Part shown: positions 22,116 through 64,000 of the stretch, piece after piece | How the letters are laid out: each line of letters starts with the position of its first letter | Numbering within the stretch: position 1 is the stretch's first letter | DNA from: Schistocephalus solidus | Lineage: Eukaryota; Platyhelminthes; Cestoda; Diphyllobothriidea; Diphyllobothriidae | Assembly (NCBI GenBank): GCA_017591395.1 | Contig: WEDG01004523.1 | Span: forward strand, 1 to 64,000 | Length of the DNA stretch: 64,000 nucleotides | Reading direction: 5' to 3' | Notes under the pieces: model-generated | Database searches by the model: none | Told to the model about the DNA's origin: nothing | What the model saw: the letters and a program-made list of their open reading frames with translations, nothing else | Position numbers and translations under genes: made by a program

Positions 22116-24653
22116 ACCTATAGAAATGATAACCCTATGTCATTGTGCATAGGAAATACCTATCTTTTAGTTTGCTGTAGATGCTATCATAAACCGCCAT
22201 TGTGCCTGTTGCAGCACTGAAAAAAATACGGTCTGTCGAAATGAGGCCAAATATATCGAATCCCACGACAAAAGGCTATGATACATACACTGACCGCACG
22301 CGGAATGAAAGTAGTTGCCTGAAATCTCATAAATTTGTTATTGTTTAATGAGGTAAATAAAAATACGTTACTCGTGAGAAAAGATTATTTTTAGACGGAT
22401 ATAATTACTTTCTGAACATGACTGCAACGCCCTTTGGCCATGTCGTGTTATTGAAAAAGTTTGGCCTTGTGAACACGACATTTAAGGCAGCCGAAAGTTA
22501 ATGAGCGTACTGGGCCACGACTGGACCTGTGTTCAAAACCAACCGGTGTGCGCTTCAGTCCATAGTACGTTTGGTACCGATAAATTAATAAACGCCAACA
22601 TTGTCTGCTACAAACCAAAGACTGATTGATGGCAACAGTGCTACCCTGAGCATATACACAATACGAAGCTAAACGTGTCCTGATAATTAAAACCAAACTG
22701 GATATATTAATTACCTCAAGTTTTCAATATTGATGACGTCAGAGTGTTAGAATGGCACATAAAGCTGCGATGACGCAAAACGGCAACGGAAGATTCCCAG
22801 CAACCGAAATCCTGATTTAAAGCAGACCGAATGAGACTAGCGGAGCCATCAGAAAAGGTAAAATGATGCATAAGCAGGAACACCAGGGAGAACAATCAGG
22901 GACATAAAGCTTCCAAAATATACAACGGAGAGAATCAAAAGACAGGTGACAATCTGCCGAAAATGATGTCAGCATGGAAAAAGGACAGCGATCAGTGGCT
23001 AGCAGAAAACTACCAAAGGACCAAATAGGTCGCTGAAATCCAGCTCCCGAATTTGTTTTCTTTCAAAATAAAACCGATCAATGATTGTAATGCCCGCCGT
23101 AGCAGACGTACCTGAAAATCCGAGCGATAACTATGGCGGACCAAACGTCTTTCACTGAATTAGGCAGAAAACTTTCGGAGCAAGCTACTTCGTCCAACGT
23201 TTCTGTTTTCGAATAAAAGCATGCGTTGTAACGGGTCGTGTAAGCAAAGGAGATGACCGTCTGCAGTTAAAATCCATTAATTCATACAAACAACAAAATG
23301 TAAAAAAAGGGTATTACATGATGACCTGCAAAATAAAAATAAGCAATGCACATTTTTTTATTGAACTGGTTATTAAAAAGCATAAAATAAACTGCACGCT
23401 ATGACACCCGGATGAACTTACAGGCATTTGCGAACAATAATAATCGTTTGAAATTTATTTGCCATCATGCACACAGACATGTAACCTGGCATCAGCCAGG
23501 CAATTAATCCGGCTGATCCGACTGTTGTTAGCGGAATAACAGACTCTCATGTGTTTGCTGCTATGTTAGAAGCACGTGCTGGTGACGGGTCGTCGGTTAT
23601 GACTAGCAAAATTCAACGTTATTTATTAATTATCGCAGCGAGAACCAAGCCTGACGTGGCCACCATACGACGACAGTTTGGCGAAAATGGCAGATAGCAA
23701 TGTGGTCATCTGAACTCCTTTGAATAAATTATCTAGGGAGTGAATAAAATTATACAATTTTATCAACTTGATGCTGCATTAGGAGCACAGAAGAACTAGC
23801 AATGCGCAGTTGACTGTGTAACCGGCCAACAGAAAACAGATTAATGACTGCCATTTTCGCAGTAAGGATGCCATAAAATAAGTTTTAAATGACAGGGTTA
23901 ACTTTGTATGACTGGTTAAAAATCACTGAAGTAATAGAAACATGGAGTTTGGTTTGGGGTGGATTTACCAGGATCAAGGCAGGGGATGATAGGGCATCTA
24001 GTAAGGACAATGGTCATAAACGAATATCGTAAGTTTAACTCCTGTTGCCTGATTGAAATATGTAAATACGCTAAAGGACAGTTGTTTACGGATAAATATA
24101 TACAGACTTTACCTTATTTTCTTATGTTACGACGCGCGTGCTCGCTGTCTATGTCTTTTCGTGACACGACTCCAACTCCCAGTTTCGACTTTGATCGTCA
24201 TACTAGTGTTTGGCTTAAATAATTCTCTCATTGTTTTTGAAAAAAAAGATTTTTCCGAAGTTTTGTGGTTTTATTATGAAGTAGGAAATCAAGGATCACT
24301 CACGGACGATCTCCGGATGGGAAAGATTGTTTTAATACGTCGCATGTGGTGCCTTCATGCACTGCGCCCTTGGCGGTTCATCCCACTTTCTACTTATGCC
24401 TTTATGCCTCAGGTGTGGTTGATTAGTCCGCATGGGCCTTCCATTGGCCTGTGATGGATTAATTGATTGAAAAAATTTGGAATTATTCTTTTTCAAGAAT
24501 GGATTACTCCAGTAAACACATTGCACCAGAAGTCCTGGATTTTTATCGTCCTAATCATTTAAGTGGAAACCGTTCTTCGAACTCTTCACATCCCTGCCAC
24601 CCACATCTCCAACGAGTCGATGAAATTCCCATTTTTCGCATCAAAATCTTGCA
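22116..24653. other. Gene-free region upstream of the trio-like gene
   Basis: No gene, repeat family or RNA gene that I can support. The proximal part must contain 5'UTR and promoter of the host gene, but I see no clear TATA or initiator that decides a start. Non-coding first exons may lie here. Confidence 0.5.
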
Positions 24654-57961
<33,308 letters not shown>

Positions 57962-59305
57962 GTATGTTTTGCTCGATATTCGATTGCTTATTCCTCCAAG
58001 TGACGCCAGTATCTCTCGTGGGGTTCCGTAGATCGTGCCGGCCACAGCTCTTCGTTCGCCCCAAAACCCGGTTTAACCTTGAATCGTCGAAAATAGATTG
58101 TGCTCGGTGGAGGGACGATTTTTTGTAGTTTCTGCACTAGATATTGACTGCCAACACACCAGCTTAAAGTTTTAGGACTGCGCTGGTGACTGTGGTTGAG
58201 CCCTTTCAGGATAGGGGCAAAGTTGCAGTTGATTAATAGTACTTTAACACGAGTTACGAATAATGAATGTACATCTGTCCAAATTTGCTCAGAAAATTAA
58301 CTTAAAAGCGTCAAATTCATTGGTTTTAGTCTTTAGTCCACTTGCTGAAAAGTGACCATAAAACGTTGCGGAAAGAAATAAGGAAGAAACACAGTACCAA
58401 CGAATGAGTAGGATTTCTCGGGAAAAGACTACTTTTACTGCAGAGCCTAGTTGTCCGCACAGACCAGGTTTTTCGCTCCGCCTGTGAGTCGCACAGTATC
58501 CCTGCCGTTCTTTCACGCACAAGCACTCAAGAGGCACATTTTATGTCAACACTTTACAGCAGGTGTTTCGTAATAGCAACGTGAGGATATTTGTTTTCAG
58601 ACCTTAAAAACTATTCACATAAACGCACAACTGATCGGCTGCCAGCTGCCAGGAGGCGGCTGAAAACCAGTCGCCAAGATCCTGCTGGTTTGCAATGCTT
58701 GAGATGAGTAATAACTCCGCTCCTCGTCACGACAGTAGCGTGATTACGCACGAATCCCAAGGGTTGAAAAGTGGAACAGCAATTTATCGGGCAGCAAATG
58801 ACCGATCCTGATAAGATAATTTGCAATTTGACTAAAATTCAAATTTAAGCGTTAATGAGTATCAATGGACACCCTAGTAGCAAGCATATATCGAGGCGAT
58901 AGCGGGGCGATGCAGCTTTTTCGCTATATGTATATTGAATCTATGGTGATTTGTCCGGCGGATGTATATCGAGGCGATATCGAATTTTCGGGATTCTCAA
59001 AAACGGCGACAGCTGGTTTATTCCTTTACTTAGCTTAATACCGGCGCCCACCCTTAATCCATTCCTAGTAGCGTTTTTACTCTCCATTTGCGTTGTAACC
59101 CTTTTATTATCGCTTAATTTGAACGACCAAATTATAATTATCGGACCGAGCGACCGTCACACTATTAAGCGACCCTCCTTCCACATGCATTAAACGTGTA
59201 ATGCGAAAGTTTGTTTCATATTAAGCGTATATTGTAAAAAAATAAGAAAAAATATATGTACAAATGCTGAGCGAATTGCTTCACAGGTCATAGGAGGTGT
59301 TGAGG

Positions 59306-60327
59306 CTATCCATCGGCGATGCAGAAGTACCCGGGGGGATCCTGGGACGACGGTCCGCATATGCTGTCTACAATGTACAAATTATTGTTAATGTTCTTAG
59401 AGTTATACTTACCGCTGGTTTGCGTTGTACAGTTGTGTTTCTGTATACGCTTTGTCAGTGTATCAAGCGATCGTTTCAGTCGTTTTGTTACAGCTGACTC
59501 CAGGTCAGCCAAGGTTGCCTTTCCGTTGGCATTCCATGCCACAAACACCTCTGTTACATAGATCATATATATACATATACATAATCAGGCATACCCATTA
59601 TCACCTCGTATATTGTCGATCCTAAGAGACCATCTTTGTTTTTCCCACCTTTTAAGTTAATATGTAGACTTATGTCGTCCACAAATAAGGCACATAATAC
59701 GCGCTTGACGAAGTCATCAATTGTACTTCCGCCAAGGCACGTGAGGAAGGTGATCTAATGTAATTAATAAGGATAAAATGGGATACCTACCAGTTGACCT
59801 CTGTAGGAGCGGTCCTCTAATTTTTCATTTAATGCTTTAAAATCCATTGCCGTCCGCACAGGCTGACCTACGGGATTTGCTGGCTAGTGCGGCGGCCAGG
59901 GCGGCAGTGGAGGAGGACTGTTGTTGAATGGTCGACTCAAGCTCCTTTATACTGCCGAGCACTCGCCCCATGCTGTTCAAGAGAACCGCTTGGGTCTGTG
60001 CTATCCTGGCAGTTCGCTGGCAAAGGAGAATGATCGCTCTCCATTTTTTCTAAGCGCTTATTAAATATTGGCCCTAGTATGTCTTCTGAGAGTTAACAAA
60101 ACCACTAACCTTCTGGACGTGCTTGCTCCCGTGATTGGAGCGTGTCGAAAGATGTCATCGCACTGTCTTGGTATTGTCTACTGTCCTTGAATTGTGACCA
60201 ATATTAGATGGGCATAACTTACCGGAAGTGATAGGCAATGACTGGTCAGCTCCAGTTCACTAATGGCATCATCAATAGTTGCTCTGCACGGGCGTTTAGG
60301 ATTTCTGTTCTGTTGAGAGTTGGCCAT
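59306..60327 (-). CDS. Second, spliced gene of the DNA transposon (putative)
   Basis: Minus strand. Exon a 60,327-60,223 (35 codons, MANSQQNRN start, donor GTAAGT); exon b 60,185-60,110 (DSRQYQDSAM, donor GTTAGT, ends in phase 1); a middle exon in about 60,049-59,840 (LLNSMGRVLGSIKELEST and a Ser/Ala-rich coiled segment, stop TAA at 59,839-59,837 in that frame); exon d 59,548-59,413 (VFVAWNANGKATLADLES, then KRLKRSLDTLTKRIQKH, donor GTAAGT); exon e 59,367-59,306 (ICGPSSQDPPGYFCIADG then TAG). The a-b and d-e joins are exact in phase; the middle exon does not join cleanly, so the copy is probably mutated or the model incomplete. Helical, Lys/Arg-rich; may act as the accessory DNA-binding protein seen in two-gene CACTA elements. 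No known domain recognised. Confidence 0.45.
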
Positions 60328-60390
60328 GTGGTAGTAGTCTACAAACGCACAGGAAAAAATGGGGATGAAAATTAAAGATGTGAGTGTCCA

Positions 60391-60410
60391 TATATATATA
60401 TATATATATG
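60391..60410. repeat. (TA)n microsatellite
   Basis: About ten TA repeats inside the DNA transposon. Confidence 0.9.
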
Positions 60411-60538
60411 AACACTTTCATCCTACCACTGCCACCACTTCTTCCCTGTAGTGCTCGTAAACCATTCACTATAGGGACTGTGCATTTGTAGGGTCCATGC
60501 GCACTGTTCGCGAAGGCGAAGGGATAGTCAGTGGTTTT

Positions 60539-62390
60539 CTAAAAGCTACTAATAATTTCAATTAAGACATAATTACTCTCCAGTTGAAAACAAACGTATT
60601 TAGTAAACGATTTAGTGAAGAAGAATACTATTCGTAGACATCCACCCTCATCTGACAGTATATTTTTAACACATACTATGTCGTTGTCAATCCCAATGTA
60701 CCTATTGGCAGGGGTAATGTCAAAGCAAAAGGCATCTATGATTATACCCTGGTATTGTCTAGTATATTCATAAATAACGGGTACTGGCCCTTCGTTGTGC
60801 TCATGAAGCAACTTAGTTGGTGGCAGCCTACGTGAGCCGAATGTAGCTGCCTTGACCTCTCTGAGACGTCTAGCTATCTGCTGCAGACGTCGCGAAGGAC
60901 TTCTAAGCAGTATCTTGAGGCGGCCGAAATAACTTTCGAAGGGGAAGGTCGAAAAAGAGTCAAGGACACCGTGACGCTCAACGTCATCAGCAATGTGCAT
61001 CGGGCTAGGCACATTGTATGTCATGCGCTCCTCGCCATATATAGTTGAAAATCTACGGGTGGACAGTTTTAGCAACTCTCTACAATAACCTATGTAAAAA
61101 TTGTACAAATCTGGCCTAGCCAATAATGATTGTCGGGTAGGATTCCGCCGACATACATTACAAATTGTCTAAACTCAGTCGCCTTCCAGAACTGTAAGTC
61201 CAGTAAACGCCTTCCTCGCTGTGAAAACTCAGCCGGAAGGTAAACGTTCATACACCGCACGCGGTCATCTACGGCTTTCACTTCTGTTGCCCTAGATACA
61301 GAGGGCGTCAAAGGACTGGTGGATTTAGAACGACGACTTCTGACCCTCAAGCTAAGTAACTTTTTCATCACACCTAAATAAATTAGGTGTAGTGGGTCTA
61401 GAGGGAATTTCGATATCAATCCCAAATTACAACTAAGAAACGGAGAGTTGCCAACTCTGTGCTCGTCGTCAGTAGACCAAGAAATCTTCATTTATTCTTT
61501 CCCTCTGCCCTTCTTCAAGATAGACGACTTTGCCCATATGTACGCCCACTACTGTGCAACGTTCACACCCATGATAAGCATTCGCGTTCTTAACTTGTTT
61601 AACAAAGGCTCTGGCGGGTGCATCACATATCACGGCTTCTACACGAACTCCATTTGGGGAACGGCGGTGTCTTTGCATTGAATTCCATCTTCCTGTAGAG
61701 CTCTGATTTCCTTAACGACTGACATGCAGAACTTGTGAATGTCAGAAGGCTTTCCATTACCACAGTATATACCTACCGGAAAAACGATACTACGGAATGG
61801 GCGAACAACTCTGCCTAAAATAGGCCACATTTCAGTCTTTGATTTTCTATAAACTGGGAGACCATCTATTGCCAGGTAAACCGAAACTTCCGGTACATCG
61901 ACGCTTCGTTTACTTTATCACTCGACGCAGTTGCCTTTCCAATCCAACATGCACATATTCCCGACTACTCATAGGGGCTACCTCCAAATTATAGGAGGCA
62001 CCCAGCAACGTTCTAGGGTCTGCCGGAAGTTCAGGCACGAGAGGCCTAAATATATCCATAACGACTCGCAAATGAGCGTGCGCTATATTGAATCGCAAGG
62101 CCCACTCGCAACTTATTAACGTATACATTACCTGCATCTGCATCTTCAGTGCTAACTGACGTGTCGATTTCAGCATCCCCCCGGCTCCGCCGCGACTCCA
62201 AAAAGATTAGACGACACGCTAATTTGCGGCACATACGCCTGTGATTCTTCTTCTCTTTCTTCGGAGAAAATATTGCTATTATCAAGCATGCTGCACGACA
62301 ACTGATCTGCCCTCCACCTTTTACGAACTTCCTCGTCGATTTCACTTAAAATTTGGTCCCCGTATTCGCGTTCTTTCCGACTCCTGTCTA
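60539..62390 (-). pseudogene. DDE transposase, broken
   Basis: Minus-strand pieces in order: an acidic N-terminal part (SEIDEEVRKRWRAD, about 62,340), CEWALRFNIAHAHL with PELPADPRTLLG (62,110-62,000), VYLAIDGLPVYRKSKTEMWPIL (about 61,870, with the DGLP and WPIL words of this family), GKPSDIHKFCMSVVKEIRAL, VEAVICDAPARAFVK (about 61,640), GCERC, DPLHLIYLGVMKKLL (about 61,400), and a C-terminal block with MHIADDVERHGVLDSFSTF and ESYFGRLK (60,960). Frame changes occur near 62,170, 61,910, 61,650, 61,480 and 61,110; some could be short introns, but the one near 61,650 is a true indel. Motif order is that of animal transposases related to Transposase_21/CACTA; catalytic Asp are plausible but not provable by eye. 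Confidence 0.75.
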
Positions 62391-62658
62391 AACATAGTTA
62401 TCAATAATGTAACAAATAAGGCAGATATAAAAAGATATCAAAATAAACAGAGGGAGGTTGGTCACGTCAAACGTCACACGCGCACGCCGCGAAATAATGG
62501 CGTGCATTCACGCGCACGGGAAGTGCTTACGTGACTAAATATTGCCAACCAATCAACAGCCAGATTACGTAAGGGAGGGAACCAATTACATGTTGATGGC
62601 TCAAAAAGCGAAAATTCGCTATTCGCGATATCGCCTCGATATACGCTTGCTACTAGGG

Positions 62659-62962
62659 TAAAAATAGGTTAGGGTATCGCTTAATTCATCGTCTTTGCGT
62701 TCTTTCAGATTCCTGTCTAAACATAGTTATCAATAATGCAACAAATGCAAGCAGATATAAATCGATAACAAAATACAGAGAGGGAGGTTTGTCACGTCGC
62801 ACGCTCACGGTGCGAGATAATGGCGTGCATTGCCGCGCGTAGGAAGTGCCTACGTGACGAAAGACTACCAACCAATCAGCAGCCAGATTACGTCATGTCG
62901 ATGGCTCTAATGGTGAAAATTCGCTATTTCGATATCGCCTCGGTATACGCTTGCTACTAGGG
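62659..62962 (-). repeat. Tandem duplicate of the transposon 5'-terminal region
   Basis: 62,697-62,962 repeats 62,368-62,658 with about 80-85% identity by eye, including its own terminal GCTTGCTACTAGGG. The two units are separated by 38 bases. The region lies upstream of the transposase, so it duplicates presumptive promoter DNA (both contain ACCAATCA-type CCAAT boxes and GTCACGT words). Confidence 0.85.
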
Positions 62963-63117
62963 CAGCAAAAGAACGCCTCGAAATCGGTGAGGCGCCTCTG
63001 CCACCCCTGCAGGTCATGGGGATAAGAACTCCCCCCCACCCCGCCCCACAGTCCCCGTAATATAGGTGGAATCGCGCTACATTTTAGGACGGATAATTAC
63101 TCTAATGTCCATACCCT

Positions 63118-63235
63118 AGCACTAGCCCAACACTTAACCCGAATCCTAACCTTAAACCCATTTTTAACCATAACCATAACCTTGCCTTGACCTTAACCTT
63201 AAAACCAATCCCTAACCCTAATTTCCCTTAAATTT
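63118..63235 (-). repeat. Telomere-like degenerate repeat block
   Basis: CCTAAC/CATAACC-type repeats on plus (GGTTAGG on minus), flanked by AGGTGGAATCGCGC (left) and TTAGCGTAAAGTC (right) that resemble the ends of the MITE-like family. Probably a degraded minus-strand copy (about 63,020-63,260). Confidence 0.6.
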
Positions 63236-64000
63236 AGCGTAAAGTCATTTGTATTCCGAGCAGCTTCTGGAACCACGTCCTGCCGGGAGGCCACATAAAC
63301 TATCCATACGTAGCAACGAGACCACCGGTAACAGGTAGCCGTACATACCCTGGATACCGGACACTCCTTTATCGATACCGCAACTCATGTTGGCGTCTGT
63401 CCGTCCAGGAAACGGTTTAAATGGCTTCAAACCACGTATTTATTCGTGTGTATCAAGTACCAGTCGCTATATCGAGTTGAGTGCGGTGCACCGAAATCTC
63501 GAGAATAAGTAGACGAGACGACAAAATTGTCTCCAACACAAACGCTAAACAATTATCTTTTTGTCGAAACATTTGAAAGGCTACCTATCTTACGCATTCG
63601 TTGTACGTATGACGATTGGGGAAACCAGCGCTCCGAAATTGTCAAAATGCGTTTTTATTGCTTTCCCCAAAAACTTACTTGAATTCACCTTATACTTCGT
63701 AAGATGCCCGACTCTCTTATGTCCATTTTATAGTTCTCCGACCTTTTAAAATCGTACTCCGAGATCAAATGAAAATGTACAGTCGCAAATTAGCTGCTTG
63801 TGTACACTTTGTTTTAACAGTGCACACACCGTGTCGTACGTATTGACGGCGATGCTCTATGGGTACCTTTTATATCAATCTGAGCCTAAATTCGGACCTG
63901 GGTAGCCGACTTGGAAAGTTACACGCCGTTGACCACATGTCCGTAATTACGTGCGCTCGTTCAGCTCTGTTGCCTGCGTCACGCGGTTATTGTTCGCGTG

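Larger units (their letters stand above)
58872..62658 (-). mobile_element. DDE DNA transposon (CACTA/EnSpm-like architecture), two genes on minus
   Basis: Both ends carry the inverted repeat CCCTAGTAGCAAGC(A/G)TATAT followed by CGAGGCGATA (58,872-58,901 and 62,629-62,658). Inside lie a broken transposase (62,390-60,539) and a spliced small gene (60,327-59,306), both on minus. A second, subterminal GTATATCGAGGCGATATCG string is at 58,963. The two-gene layout and the transposase motif order resemble CACTA/EnSpm-type elements with a DUF4218-like C-terminus, but superfamily is not certain and no target duplication could be fixed. Confidence 0.8.
57962..64000 (+). other. trio intron 10 (open-ended)
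   Basis: From the exon 10 donor (57,962) to the window end no further trio exon was found. 57,962-58,871 and 62,963-64,000 contain no gene; the latter has a TTAGGG-like (CCTAAC strand) block. The middle is the DNA transposon. Confidence 0.6.

Noticed and set aside
59861..59930. Next trio exon starting CACAG|GCTGACCTACGG on plus
   Set aside because: Acceptor-like, but lies inside the DNA transposon, reads only 20 codons to a stop, and does not match the expected Trio continuation; the minus strand reads better as transposon gene 2.

Overview
The window is animal nuclear DNA. It holds the 5' part of one large host gene, split by long introns, inside dense, decayed transposable-element sequence. 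The gene mix suggests a flatworm, probably a tapeworm (diphyllobothriidean-like): several CR1/jockey-like and RTE-like LINE lineages, huge trinucleotide microsatellites, multi-kb introns and TTAGGG-like repeats. That taxonomic guess rests on remembered family resemblance and was not searched.

Layout. 1-7,165: LINE pile-up. Two tail-to-tail copies of lineage A, a minus-strand copy of lineage B, then a plus-strand copy of lineage C. About 8,108-12,740: the best preserved LINE (lineage D), with an intact ORF1 and an almost readable ORF2 (AP endonuclease plus reverse transcriptase). 12,741-16,110: a decayed plus-strand B copy. 18,440-22,115: a C copy with an internal deletion. 24,654-57,961: ten exons, all joined in phase 0, of a Trio/Kalirin/UNC-73 orthologue (Sec14 domain plus the first spectrin repeats, 724 codons); the gene continues beyond the window. 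Its introns carry RTE-like LINE E copies (27.5-29.9, 40.2-43.15 and 51.5-55.2 kb), a MITE-like family with a telomere-like core, a tRNA-derived SINE and large microsatellites. 58,872-62,658: a two-gene DDE transposon with terminal inverted repeats, and a tandem duplicate of its 5' end up to 62,962.

Three points stand out. (1) LINE lineages B, C and D, five copies in all, keep a 3'UTR hairpin in which two U-tracts face each other in an internal loop between two stems. The stem sequences differ between lineages but pairing is largely kept. This resembles a poly(A)-clasping triple-helix element (ENE) or a template-recognition structure. (2) In LINE D, ORF2 lies in the -1 frame of ORF1, and the overlap contains a U UUU UUC heptamer followed 7 nt later by a GC hairpin and then a second hairpin, which is the layout of a -1 frameshift signal. 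(3) LINE E ends its polymerase ORF with a row of C2H2-type zinc fingers.

The host gene product would be a Rho-family guanine nucleotide exchange scaffold. Only its lipid-binding-like N-terminus and spectrin region are encoded here; the GEF and kinase modules lie outside. All LINE and transposon reading frames carry disruptions, so this window is host gene plus molecular fossils rather than a set of active elements.
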